Assembly: GCF_000622145.1 (NCBI RefSeq)
Contig: NZ_JHWH01000014.1
Span: forward strand, 78,927-142,926
Direction: 5' to 3'
Length of the DNA: 64,000 bases
From: Paracoccus yeei ATCC BAA-599
Lineage (GTDB): Bacteria > Pseudomonadota > Alphaproteobacteria > Rhodobacterales > Rhodobacteraceae
Part shown: positions 37,852-46,002 of the stretch, one piece after another
Position numbering within the stretch: position 1 is the first letter of the stretch
Layout: every line of letters starts with the position of its first letter
Position numbers and translations under genes: made by a program
The notes under the pieces: generated by a model
Told to the model about the DNA's origin: nothing
Seen by the model: only the letters and a program-made list of their open reading frames with translations
The model's database searches: none

Positions 37852-38634
37852 CTAGTCCTGGCCCAGCCGGCGCGACGCCTCGGTCGCGGCGGCCAGTGCC
37901 CGGCGCAGGGCGTCGTCGAAGCCCGCGGCCTCGGCGGCGTCCAGCCCGGCGGCGGTGGTGCCGCGGTAATCGCGATAGGCGGCCAGGAACTGCGGCGCCT
38001 CGGCGATGCGGCCGGCCAGCATCTGCGCGCCGCCGACCACGGCCGCCTAGGCCGCGCGCCAGGCGACGGCGTCCTCGACCCCCTGGTCGCGCATGAAGCC
38101 GGCCATCGCCACCGCCATCAGCGCCGGATAGGCCGCGCCCGAGCCGGGCAGGGCGGTCATCAGGTCGATCTGGGCTTCCTCGGCCAGTTCGTCCGTGGTG
38201 CCGATGGCGGAGAGAAGCCGCCGGACGGTGTCGCGATCCTCGGCGGTGACGTCCGGCGCGGCCCAGAACGGCGAATAGGACGCCCCCAGTTCCGCCGCCG
38301 CGTTCGGCATGGCGCGGACGATGCGCCCGCCGCAGGCGGCCAGCCGTTCCCCCCGCACCCCGGCCATGAAGGACACGACCAGCCGTCCCTGCGCCTGCAG
38401 GCCCAGGCCCGCCCAGTCGCCCGGCCGCACCGAGACGACGATCACGTCGCTTTGCCCCGCCAGATCGGCCACGTCGCGCGCCCAGACCACACCGCGATGG
38501 CCCTGGTAATCGGGCCGGGGCCCGGTGCGGTTCAGCGCGATCAGGTTTTCCGGCGCCACGATCCCCTGCGCCAGAAGCCGCCCGCCCAGGGCCGAGCCCA
38601 GCCAGCCGGTCGCCCCGATGATTCCGATGCGCAT
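37852..38634 (-). pseudogene. ProC-like pyrroline-5-carboxylate reductase interrupted by in-frame TAG
   Basis: The first 195 codons read MRIGIIGATGWLGSALGGRL with the ProC-like NAD(P) domain and the start of the dimerisation domain (MTALPGSGAAYPALMAVAMA). They stop at TAG (38049-38047) after AWRAA. The same frame continues past it with AAVVGGAQMLAGRIAEAPQF, DYRGTTAAGLDAAEAAGF and a final SRRLGQD, which is the rest of the ProC C-terminal domain (GGTT loop). A CAG-to-TAG change explains it. The gene is therefore split; stop read-through or a sequence error are alternatives. Confidence 0.8.
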
Positions 38635-38649
38635 CACGTCTCCCTGTGC

Positions 38650-39675
38650 CTAGCGCCCAGCCTGGGCCTCGATCGCGGCGCGGAAGGGCAGCCAGCCCAC
38701 CACCTGCCCCGCGCCGCCCTGGACCAGCAGGCCCTGGGTCTGGTTCGCGGCCATCAGCTTCAGCGCCTCGGCCAGCGAGGCGTCGGCGCGGATCGTGATC
38801 CCGGCCATCGGACTGCCGGCGGGGGCGTCCATCACCGCCTCGACCCTAAGCACCTTGCCGCGGTCGACATGCTGGACGAAGTTCGCCACATAGTCGTCGG
38901 CGGGGTTCAGAACGATATCCTGACCTGTGCCCTGCTGGATCACGTTCCCGTCGCGCAAAAGCGCGATGCGGTCGCCGATGCGCAGCGCCTCGTCAAGGTC
39001 GTGGGTGATGAAGACGATGGTCTTGCGCACTTCTTTTTGCAGGTCCAGCAGGACCGTCTGCATGTCGTAGCGGATCAAGGGGTCCAGCGCCGAATAGGCC
39101 TCGTCCATCAGCAGGATCGGGGCGTCGTTGGCCAGCGCGCGGGCCAGGCCCACCCGCTGCTGCATGCCGCCGGACAGCTGGCTGGGATAGCTTTTCTCGA
39201 ACCCCTTCAGGCCGACCCGCTCGATCCAGCGCATCGCGGTGCGGTAACGCTCGGCCTCGGAAATGCCCTGGACCTCAAGCCCATAGGCGGCATTGTCCAG
39301 GACCGTGCGATGCGGCAGCAGGGCGAATTTCTGGAACACCATCGCGGTCTTGTGCCGGCGGAAGGCGCGCAGCGCCTCGGGCGCCATGGTCACGACATCC
39401 TGGCCCTCGATGACGATCTGGCCGGCGGTGGGCTCGATCAGCCGGTTGATGTGGCGGATCAGCGTCGACTTGCCCGAACCCGACAGGCCCATGATGACCT
39501 GGATGCTTCCTGCAGGGATCGAGATGTTGATGTCGCGCAGGCCCAGGACGTGGTGATGGCGGGCCTGCAATTCGGCCTTGGTCATGCCGCGGCGGACGGC
39601 ATCGACATGGGCCGCGGCATGGGGGCCGAAGATCTTGTAAAGGTTGCGGATCTCGATCCCGATGGGTTCAGACAT
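38650..39675 (-). CDS. proV: Glycine betaine/proline-type ABC transporter ATPase
   Basis: The 341-residue ATPase has Walker A GLSGSGKSTLIRHI, the signature LSGGMQQRVGLARAL and Walker B ILLMDEAYSALDPL. It keeps the family-specific DAVRRGMTKAELQARHHHVLG insert near the N-terminus and a C-terminal CBS-like part used by ProV/OpuA to sense osmotic conditions. The substrate is inferred from family. It overlaps the permease gene by 8 nt. Confidence 0.88.
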   Translation of the reverse strand: MSEPIGIEIRNLYKIFGPHAAAHVDAVRRGMTKAELQARHHHVLGLRDINISIPAGSIQVIMGLSGSGKSTLIRHINRLIEPTAGQIVIEGQDVVTMAPEALRAFRRHKTAMVFQKFALLPHRTVLDNAAYGLEVQGISEAERYRTAMRWIERVGLKGFEKSYPSQLSGGMQQRVGLARALANDAPILLMDEAYSALDPLIRYDMQTVLLDLQKEVRKTIVFITHDLDEALRIGDRIALLRDGNVIQQGTGQDIVLNPADDYVANFVQHVDRGKVLRVEAVMDAPAGSPMAGITIRADASLAEALKLMAANQTQGLLVQGGAGQVVGWLPFRAAIEAQAGR

Positions 39676-40555
39676 GGCTGGCCTCGCGGTGTTTCTGCAG
39701 GCGCTGGCCCCAGGCCTGGCTGATGCGGTCGAACAGGATGGCGATGCCGACGATGGCGAAGCCGTTGAAAAGCCCCAGCGTGAAATACTGGTTCGAGATC
39801 GCCTTCAGCACCGGCTGGCCCAGGCCCTGGACGCCGATCATGGATGCGATGACGACCATCGCCAGCGCCATCATGATGGTCTGGTTGATGCCGGCCATGA
39901 TGGTGGGCAGGGCCAGCGGCAGCTCCGCCTTGATGAGCTTTTGCCAGCGGGACGAGCCGAAGGCGTCGGCGGCCTCGAGCACCTCGCGGTCCACCTGGCG
40001 GATGCCCAGGTTCGTCAGCCGGATCATCGGCGGCAGCGCATAGATCACCACGGCGATCAGCCCCGGCACCCGGCCGATGCCCAGCAGCATGACCACCGGG
40101 ATCAGATAGACGAAGCTCGGCATGGTCTGCATCACGTCCAGCACCGGGTTCAGCACCGATTGCACCCGGGCCGAACGCGACATCAGGATGCCCAGCGGCA
40201 GACCGATCAGGATCGACAGCAGGGTCGAGGCAAAGATCATGGACACGGTCTTCATCGTGTCCTCCCACATGCCGAACATGCCGATCAGCACCAGCGTCAC
40301 GACGCTGCCGATCACCACGCGAATGCTGCGGCTGGCGCCCCAGGCCAGGGCGGCGACGACCGCCAGGATGATCGGCCAGGGCGTGTGTGTCAGAAGCCGT
40401 TCGGACCAGCTGAGCAGCGTCTGGAGCGGGCTGAACAGCCCCTCGATCACATCGCCGTAACTGCGGGTAAAGCTGCGGAAGCCGTCGTCGATGACCTTCT
40501 TGAGGTCGCGCAGGAATCCGTCGTCAAGCTGTGGAAATGAGGTCAACCAGGACAT
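39668..40555 (-). CDS. proW: Glycine betaine-type ABC transporter permease
   Basis: The 295-residue membrane protein of the ProW/OpuAB type has the permease EAA loop LEAADAFGSSRWQKLIKAELP and GVQGLGQPVLKAI. It starts at 40555 (MSWLTSFPQLDDGFLRDLKK); the 41-codon-longer frame is not family-like. It forms the inner-membrane channel between proX and proV products, and overlaps proV. Confidence 0.88.
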   Translation of the reverse strand: MSWLTSFPQLDDGFLRDLKKVIDDGFRSFTRSYGDVIEGLFSPLQTLLSWSERLLTHTPWPIILAVVAALAWGASRSIRVVIGSVVTLVLIGMFGMWEDTMKTVSMIFASTLLSILIGLPLGILMSRSARVQSVLNPVLDVMQTMPSFVYLIPVVMLLGIGRVPGLIAVVIYALPPMIRLTNLGIRQVDREVLEAADAFGSSRWQKLIKAELPLALPTIMAGINQTIMMALAMVVIASMIGVQGLGQPVLKAISNQYFTLGLFNGFAIVGIAILFDRISQAWGQRLQKHREASHV

Positions 40556-40623
40556 GGTTTGCCGTCCGCCTGTGGGCTGAGTGGGGAAGGGGGTCGGGCG
40601 GCCGCGCGGCCGCCCGGGCGCGA

Positions 40624-41622
40624 TCAAAGCGCGGACTTGATCTTTTCCGCCGCCTCGGGGCTGACCCACTGGGTCCACATTTCTTCATGCGTGCGCAGGA
40701 ACTCGCGCGCGCCTTCCTCGCCCGTGGCCTGGTTGTCGGTCATCCAGGCCATCATCTTGTTGACGGTGTCGTTGCCCCAGCTGCGTTTCTTCAGATAGTC
40801 CAGAACGCCCTGATCGGCGTCCTTGGCGAAGTCGCTGGCGATCAGCGTGAACACGTTGTCGACCGGGAAGGCGTTCGGCTTGGGGTCGGGGCAGTCCGCG
40901 ACCGAGGTGCAGCGCTTCCATTCGGCCATGTCGTTGGCCATGCCGAAGTCGACCGGCACCATGTCGTACTTGCCCAGCATCGAGGTCGGCGCCCAGTAGA
41001 AGCCCAGCCACGGCGCCTTTTGTTCATAGGCCTTGGCCATGGACCCGTCGAGCCCGGCCGCCGACCCGGTATCGACCAGGGTAAAGCCGTGCCCCTCGAT
41101 GTCGAAGGCCTTGGCCAGCTGGGTGGTGACGATGGTGCCGCCCCAGCCCGCGGGGCCGTTGAAGACCGCGCCCTTGCTGGCGTCCTCGGGGGCGGGGAAC
41201 AGTTCGGGATGGGCCAGGATCTCGCTGATCTTGTTCAGGTTCGGATGTTCGTCCAGCATGTAGCGGGGGATGAACCAGCCCTGCTGGCCGCCGTCCGACA
41301 GAGAGCGCGCCATTTCGACGATCTTGCCGTCCTTGATGCCCGCCGCGACGATCTCGGGCATCAGGTCCACCCAGGCCTCGGGCACGATCTCGGGTTTGCC
41401 CTTTTCCACCAGCGAGGTGATGCTGGGCACGGTGTCGCCCACGACGATCTCGGCGTCGCAGCCATAACCCTCGTTCAGGATGAACTGGTCGAGGTTCGCC
41501 ATCAGCTCGGCGCTTTGCCAGTTCATGCTGGCGATGGTCAGGTCGCTGCAATCGGCCAGCGCCGGCCCGGCCAGGACGGCAAGCGGCATGACGACTGCGG
41601 CGGAAAGGGCTAGGCGTTTCAT
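40624..41622 (-). CDS. proX: Glycine betaine-type ABC transporter substrate-binding protein
   Basis: The 332-residue periplasmic protein has a signal peptide (MKRLALSAAVVMPLAVLAGPALA) and the ProX/OpuAC fold: LTIASMNWQSAELMANLDQF, QQGWFIPRYMLDEHPNLNKI and PWLGFYWAPTSMLGKYDMV. Aromatic residues such as those in the last segment form the cation-binding box for quaternary amines in this family. The ATG at 41622 opens the signal peptide and follows GGGAGAACG. It is the first gene of the operon, about 100 bp from the TetR gene on the same strand. Confidence 0.88.
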   Translation of the reverse strand: MKRLALSAAVVMPLAVLAGPALADCSDLTIASMNWQSAELMANLDQFILNEGYGCDAEIVVGDTVPSITSLVEKGKPEIVPEAWVDLMPEIVAAGIKDGKIVEMARSLSDGGQQGWFIPRYMLDEHPNLNKISEILAHPELFPAPEDASKGAVFNGPAGWGGTIVTTQLAKAFDIEGHGFTLVDTGSAAGLDGSMAKAYEQKAPWLGFYWAPTSMLGKYDMVPVDFGMANDMAEWKRCTSVADCPDPKPNAFPVDNVFTLIASDFAKDADQGVLDYLKKRSWGNDTVNKMMAWMTDNQATGEEGAREFLRTHEEMWTQWVSPEAAEKIKSAL

Positions 41623-41725
41623 GGTTTCGTTCTCCCTGACGCGACATATGTTCTTGCTGCCCGGTCGTCGCGGGACCCGGGTGGCTGGCCGGGGCGCGTG
41701 CCCCTGCATCGGTAACGATCCGCTC

Positions 41726-42358
41726 TTAGGTCGGCGGGTTGGCCCGCAGCCGGGCAGCGAACCGCGCCATTTCGCGCGGCTCGGGGTCTTCTCCGGTATA
41801 GATCCCGACATAGGTGGGAATCCGTGCGATCCGGGTTTCCATGTTCTCTTGTGCGCGCATCGAGATATAGCCGATTTGCGTCAAGTAGATGGTACGGGCG
41901 CGCACATCCGCATCAACGGCGGCATGGCCCCAGCGCGCCAGCATCCGGCGCAGCGCCTCGAGCCGGGTTTCGTCGGCGGCGGCGACCCGGCTAGCCACCT
42001 CCTGATCCTGCAGGGCCCAGCTGCGCACCGCGAATTCCAGGCGCGAATCGAAGGCGTCGCCCAGAAAGCAGGCCAGCACGTTCAACATCGATTCGGCCTG
42101 GGAATCGGCGTATTCCTGCGTCGCGGCGACCAGGGGGCCGGTGGTCCGCTCCTCCCAGCCGTCGATCAGGGCCTGCAAAAGCGCCTCGCGGTCCTCGAAG
42201 AACCAGTAGAAGCTGGTGCGCGACAGCGCGAGCTGCTTGGCCAGCGGCTGGATCCGGACCGCGTCGATGCCGCTGTCGATCAGCGCCTGATAGCCGGCCT
42301 GAAGCCAGCCTTCGCGCGATCCGCGCCACCCGGTTTCGACTGATGCACCCTTGACCAT
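41726..42358 (-). CDS. TetR-family transcriptional regulator
   Basis: The 210-residue protein has the TetR helix-turn-helix IQPLAKQLALSRTSFYWFFE near residues 38-57, followed by a variable ligand domain (LACFLGDAFDSRLEFAVRSW). It lies immediately upstream of the proXWV-like operon and probably controls it, itself, or both. A 12-bp inverted repeat at 42419-42460, upstream of its start, is a candidate operator. Confidence 0.85.
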   Translation of the reverse strand: MVKGASVETGWRGSREGWLQAGYQALIDSGIDAVRIQPLAKQLALSRTSFYWFFEDREALLQALIDGWEERTTGPLVAATQEYADSQAESMLNVLACFLGDAFDSRLEFAVRSWALQDQEVASRVAAADETRLEALRRMLARWGHAAVDADVRARTIYLTQIGYISMRAQENMETRIARIPTYVGIYTGEDPEPREMARFAARLRANPPT

Positions 42359-42418
42359 GCGCCAAGGTTAACCCGGGTGGCAGGGCAGGCCAAGAAAAAT
42401 GTGCGTCTCTGACCGAGG

Positions 42419-42460
42419 AATGTTCATCGGCATGTTTTCTGATCGACACCGATGAACATT
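42419..42460. promoter_or_regulatory. 12-bp perfect inverted repeat upstream of the TetR gene
   Basis: AATGTTCATCGG (42419-42430) and CCGATGAACATT (42449-42460) are exact inverses with an 18-nt gap. It lies 61 bp upstream of the TetR start and just after the kinase gene ends. It may be the TetR operator or a terminator of the kinase transcript; no T-tract follows the repeat on either strand. Confidence 0.5.
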
Positions 42461-42479
42461 GGATCGACCAGCCCGCCGG

Positions 42480-43961
42480 TCAGTGCCCGCCGCCGCCTGC
42501 CGCCCGCCGCACCGGGGGCGTGGTCGCCGGTTCCCCGCCGGGCATGACGACGCCGACCAGTTCGGCGCGGATGTCGCAGCACAGTCCTTCGGGCGCATAG
42601 GTCAGGGTGACGGCGCAGTTCCGCGTTCCGTTCAGCCCGGCCTCGATCAGCGCGGTGCCCGAGCCGGTGCGTTCGGGTTGAGAGACGGGCGGGCCGCCCG
42701 ATTCCTGCCAGACCAGCCGAAAGCGGTTCCCCTCGACCTGCCATTGGACCAGCACCCGCCCTTCGGGGACCGAAAGCGCGCCGTATTTCACGGCATTGGT
42801 CATCAGTTCGTGCAGGATCAGCGACAGCGACAGCGAGGGCTTGGGCGCGATATGCACCGACGGGCCGTCGCAGGTCAGCCGCTTGTCCGACTGCCCGGCC
42901 TGCAAGGCCGTCACGCTGCGCATCAGCTCGTCCACCGTGGTGCCCTGCACCTCGCCCGAGATGATGGCGTCATGCGCGCGGCTGAGGACGGCAATGCGGT
43001 TCATCACCGCCTCGCGCGCATCGTCCAGGTCCTCGGCGGCGCGGAAGGTCATGTTCACGATGGCCATGACCAGGGTCAGCTGGTTCTTCAGCCGGTGGGC
43101 CAGTTCGTGGTGCAGCCGGTGGTGTTCGGTCACGTCCAGCGCCTGGACAAAGATGCCGCTGACCTCATCCTCGGCCCCCGGGATCGGGTAATAGACGAAA
43201 TCCAGGATGCGGTGCTCCAGCGGCTGGTTCGGGCTGCGCTGCAGGTCGATCTGATGGGACCGGCCGTGATAGGGCCTGCCGCTGGCATAGACCTGGTCCA
43301 GAAGCTGGATGATGCCCTGGTCGACCACTTCGGGCAGGGCCTCGGCCACCGTCTTGCCGGTGACGCCGCGATTGCCGGTCAGAAGCTCGTATTCCGCATT
43401 GGCGAAGGTGAAGCGGTGGTCCGGCCCGCTGGTGACGGCGACCGCCCCGATGGCGTTTTCGAAGATGTGGCGCAGGCGGTCCTGTTCGCGCTGCAGGCGC
43501 CGGCGCTGCATGACCTCGGTCGTGGTCTCGTTGCAGGCGCAGAACATGCCCAGCACCTCGCCCGCCGCATTGCGGACCGGGGTATAGGAAAACGAGAAAT
43601 GCGTCTCCTCGGGATAGCCGTTGCGGTGCATGATGAAGCCGATGTCGTCCATCGCGGTGCTGATGCCCGCATAGGCCGCGTCGATGATCGGCTCGACCTG
43701 GTCCCAGATGTCGAACCACAGGTCCCGGAACGATCCGCCCAGGGCCGCCGGATGGCGCAGCCCGCACATCTTGGCATAGCCGTCGTTGTACAGCACCGTC
43801 TGTTCGGGTCCCCAGACGATCAGCATGGGCTGGGTCGAGCCAAGCGCGATGCTGACCACGGTGCGCAATTCGGCGGGCCAGCGTTCGGGCAGGCCCAGCG
43901 GGTTGGCCGACCAATCCATCCCCCGCATCAATGTCCCACATTCGCTTTTGCTGTAAAGCAC
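42480..43961 (-). CDS. HWE-family sensor histidine kinase with PAS domains
   Basis: The 493-residue protein has N-terminal PAS domain(s), beginning GMDWSANPLGLPERWPAELR and followed by HRNGYPEETHFSFSYTPVRN. The HWE kinase core follows: the phospho-acceptor ELAHRLKNQLTLVMAIVNMT and the LVWQESGGP motif that names the family. No membrane segment is seen, so it senses an internal signal. The start is a GTG at 43961 with AGGAG 7 nt away; the track-length frame starts earlier. HWE kinases often control the PhyR general stress switch, and stress-type genes are divergent from it. Confidence 0.85.
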   Translation of the reverse strand: MLYSKSECGTLMRGMDWSANPLGLPERWPAELRTVVSIALGSTQPMLIVWGPEQTVLYNDGYAKMCGLRHPAALGGSFRDLWFDIWDQVEPIIDAAYAGISTAMDDIGFIMHRNGYPEETHFSFSYTPVRNAAGEVLGMFCACNETTTEVMQRRRLQREQDRLRHIFENAIGAVAVTSGPDHRFTFANAEYELLTGNRGVTGKTVAEALPEVVDQGIIQLLDQVYASGRPYHGRSHQIDLQRSPNQPLEHRILDFVYYPIPGAEDEVSGIFVQALDVTEHHRLHHELAHRLKNQLTLVMAIVNMTFRAAEDLDDAREAVMNRIAVLSRAHDAIISGEVQGTTVDELMRSVTALQAGQSDKRLTCDGPSVHIAPKPSLSLSLILHELMTNAVKYGALSVPEGRVLVQWQVEGNRFRLVWQESGGPPVSQPERTGSGTALIEAGLNGTRNCAVTLTYAPEGLCCDIRAELVGVVMPGGEPATTPPVRRAAGGGGH

Positions 43962-44178
43962 GGGCGGACTCCTGAGGCTTGCAGAACAAGCACTTGCCGG
44001 TGTTGGCCATCGGTCCCTATGTTTCACAAGCCAAGGCGGCTGGCAACTGGCTGCGATCGGCGGAAACCGCGAATACCTTCGGAAAAGCGATGGCTTGCGG
44101 CGGATTGCGGTGCTTTTGCCCTGCGCCTGACGGACCGGGAGGAGCGGCCTAATTAATGTTTATTCCTTCTGGCGGGCG

Positions 44179-44203
44179 GGAACGTGGCTTCGGGACAGGC
44201 ATT
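44179..44203 (+). promoter_or_regulatory. EcfG-type promoter candidate for the DUF892 gene
   Basis: GGAAC (44179-44183) is followed after 18 nt by TT (44202-44203), with CATT in the -10 position. It sits 66 bp upstream of the DUF892 start. The whole gap between the kinase and this gene, 43962-44269 (308 bp), holds only this motif and an AT-rich patch (44149-44166); I see no gene or hairpin in it. Confidence 0.4.
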
Positions 44204-44269
44204 AGCTGAGGGATCGGCAGCGGCTGCCCGCCCAGCCCGCCGATCGCGAGGCAGAAATGGAGGACCATC

Positions 44270-44782
44270 ATGGCCGACAAGACCCTTGACACCCTGTTCC
44301 ACGAAACCCTGAAGGACATCTATTACGCCGAACGCAAGATCGTGCAGGCCCTGCGCAAGATGGCCCGGGCGGCGCAGAACCCCGACCTGAAGGCCGCCTT
44401 CGAGGCGCACGAAGAGGAATCCCAAGGCCATGTCGAACGCCTGACCCAGGTGTTCGAACTGATCGGCAAGCGTCCCCGCGGCAAGACCTGCGACGCGATC
44501 GAGGGCATCATCTCGGAAGGCCAGGAGGTCATGGAGGAATTCAAGGGCAGCCCGGCGCATGACGCGGGCCTGCTGGCCGCCGCGCAGGCCGTCGAACATT
44601 ACGAGATCAGCCGCTATGGCACGCTGAAGAGCTGGGCCCAGCAGCTTGGCCTGGACGAGGCCGTGACGCTTCTGGACCAGACCCTGCAGGAAGAGAGCGC
44701 GACCGACGAAAAGCTGACCGCCCTGGCCGAGGCGGTGGTGAACGCCGCCGCGAACCAGGAAGGCGATCAGAAGGTGGCCTGA
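44270..44782 (+). CDS. YciE/YciF-like ferritin-like DUF892 protein
   Basis: The 170-residue all-helical protein is a normal-length DUF892 member: MADKTLDTLFHETLKDIYYAER, then KAAFEAHEEESQGHVERLTQ and VEHYEISRYGTL. The Glu/His pattern (YAER, EESQGHVERL, EHYEI) is that of a ferritin-like metal site. Members are stress-induced, function unproven. It stands beside two further small stress-type genes on the same strand. Confidence 0.88.
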   Translation: MADKTLDTLFHETLKDIYYAERKIVQALRKMARAAQNPDLKAAFEAHEEESQGHVERLTQVFELIGKRPRGKTCDAIEGIISEGQEVMEEFKGSPAHDAGLLAAAQAVEHYEISRYGTLKSWAQQLGLDEAVTLLDQTLQEESATDEKLTALAEAVVNAAANQEGDQKVA

Positions 44783-44877
44783 AGCCGCCGGGAACCCCAA
44801 CGGTCGAGGGCCTCGTTCCCAGGCGGAGCGGGGGCCTTTCCTTGTCCGTGACACCGTCTGCTGCGGGTCCCTTTCCC

Positions 44878-44902
44878 GGAACATTCCCGCCCGCTGGGGG
44901 TT
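44878..44902 (+). promoter_or_regulatory. EcfG-type promoter candidate for the 68-residue gene
   Basis: GGAAC (44878-44882), 18 nt, then TT (44901-44902), read as GGAAC-N17-GTT, is close to the EcfG consensus. It lies 33 bp upstream of the start codon of the next gene. Confidence 0.55.
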
Positions 44903-44934
44903 GATCCCGGAACGTCGGAGAAAAGGAGGACCTC

Positions 44935-45141
44935 ATGGCCAAAAGCTTCGATCCGCAAGAGGAAAACGAAAAGTTCAATGTCCAGCAGAAGGCCCAGGAC
45001 CTGAAGATGGGCAATGCCGATCCGGTCCTGAACCCCAAGCAGATGAAGGGCTCGAACCAGCCCAATGCCGGCGGCCAGAACCGCGAGGCGGGCGACCGCA
45101 AGGCGCGTCAGAACGACCGCGCCACGAACGGCGGCGAATAG
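44935..45141 (+). CDS. Small hydrophilic protein, probably stress-induced
   Basis: The 68-residue product, MAKSFDPQEENEKFNVQQKA onward, is rich in Asn, Gln, Lys and Gly with almost no hydrophobic core, and is likely disordered. A strong AAAGGAGG precedes the ATG. It probably shares a transcript with the PRC-barrel gene 25 bp downstream. I do not recognise a named family. Confidence 0.75.
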   Translation: MAKSFDPQEENEKFNVQQKAQDLKMGNADPVLNPKQMKGSNQPNAGGQNREAGDRKARQNDRATNGGE

Positions 45142-45166
45142 GACCCCCAAGCCAAGGAGCAAACCG

Positions 45167-45463
45167 ATGGATCATTCCAACCACGTTCGCCTGCAGGACG
45201 ACGAACTGACCGATGCCGTGCTGACGGGCGCGACGGTCTACGGTCCCGATGACGACAACCTGGGCCATGTCGCCCATGTCCACGGTTCGGGCCGCGAGGC
45301 CCGCGTGGTGGTCGAGGTCGGGGGCTTTCTGGGGATCGGCAGCAAGCCGGTTGCCGTGCCCGCCGGCCAGCTCGACTTCATGCGCGACGAGGCCGGCACC
45401 GTCCACGCGGTCAGCACCTGGACCAAGGACCAACTGAAGGACATGCCCGAGCACCGGGACTGA
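45167..45463 (+). CDS. PRC-barrel domain protein
   Basis: The 98-residue protein has the PRC-barrel beta fold: LTGATVYGPDDDNLGHVAHV, then REARVVVEVGGFLGIGSKPV and AVPAGQLDFMRDEAG. Such small proteins are common in alphaproteobacterial stress regulons and may bind RNA or other proteins. The ATG at 45167 has AAGGAG ahead; the upstream frame overlaps the previous gene and is rejected. A strong terminator follows 25 bp after the stop. Confidence 0.85.
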   Translation: MDHSNHVRLQDDELTDAVLTGATVYGPDDDNLGHVAHVHGSGREARVVVEVGGFLGIGSKPVAVPAGQLDFMRDEAGTVHAVSTWTKDQLKDMPEHRD

Positions 45464-45487
45464 CGGCCATCGCGAGTAATGGCCATG

Positions 45488-45523
45488 AAAAAGCCCCCGC
45501 GCCTATTATGGCGCGGGGGCTTT
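45488..45523. terminator. Bidirectional intrinsic terminator
   Basis: An 11-bp perfect stem GCCCCCGCGCC/GGCGCGGGGGC (45493-45503 with 45510-45520) has a TATTAT loop, AAAAA on one side and TTT on the other. It ends the PRC-barrel transcript and the minus-strand gene stopping at 45533, working in both directions. Confidence 0.9.
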
Positions 45524-45532
45524 CGTCTGGCT

Positions 45533-45709
45533 TCAGGCGGGCGGGTAACGGTCGGGGTCGGTGCCGCCAGGCTGCTTGCGGTTGGCGTCGGGCCGGTCGT
45601 TCGAATCCTCCCGATGGTGCCCGGCGGGATCGATCTGCTGCTGGCGCTGGTCGATCACATTGCCCTTGTGGCGCAGGTCATCGGTAGTATGCGGCGGATC
45701 GTCGGTCAT
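45533..45709 (-). CDS. Small disordered protein
   Basis: The 58-residue product, MTDDPPHTTDDLRHKGNVID onward, is rich in Asp, Pro, His and Gln. It contains an RQQQIDPAGHHRED stretch and ends YPPA. The ATG follows CGGAGA. It ends 10 bp before the bidirectional terminator. I do not recognise a family. It may be a stress-type protein like its neighbours, but no EcfG motif is seen upstream. Confidence 0.6.
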   Translation of the reverse strand: MTDDPPHTTDDLRHKGNVIDQRQQQIDPAGHHREDSNDRPDANRKQPGGTDPDRYPPA

Positions 45710-45726
45710 GGCGGTCTCCGTTGAGT

Positions 45727-46002
45727 TCAGGCTGGGTCTTGGGTGTCGGCGCGGCGGGGGCGACCCGCACTGCGCACCAGATCGGCGATCTTCCAGGTCC
45801 AGCCGATCTGGCGCGACCGGTTCGGCCGCAGATAGGCCCAGTTCAACAGGCCGCCTGGCACACCCAGGACGACGCCGATCACCGCCGCCCAGACGAAGGT
45901 CCAGACAGAGACGTAACCCATTGCCAGTCCGGCGATGGCGACCGCGCCCGCGATGCAGGCGACCCAGAGGTGGATCAGGAACATGCGCAGAAAGGGGATC
46001 AT
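45727..46002 (-). CDS. Small two-segment membrane protein
   Basis: The 91-residue protein has two hydrophobic segments (MFLIHLWVACIAGAVAIAGL, then VWTFVWAAVIGVVLGVPGGL) and a basic C-terminal tail. The ATG follows AGGAG by 6 nt. It overlaps the upstream glycosyltransferase-glycosidase gene by ATGA, so it is translated with that gene and may belong to the glycan operon. Function unknown. Confidence 0.7.
   Translation of the reverse strand: MIPFLRMFLIHLWVACIAGAVAIAGLAMGYVSVWTFVWAAVIGVVLGVPGGLLNWAYLRPNRSRQIGWTWKIADLVRSAGRPRRADTQDPA

Noticed and set aside
44790..44820. GGGAAC-N19-GTTCCC as a further EcfG promoter
   Set aside because: The spacing from GGAAC to TT is 20 nt, one more than in the other sites, and a better match lies closer to the gene at 44878.
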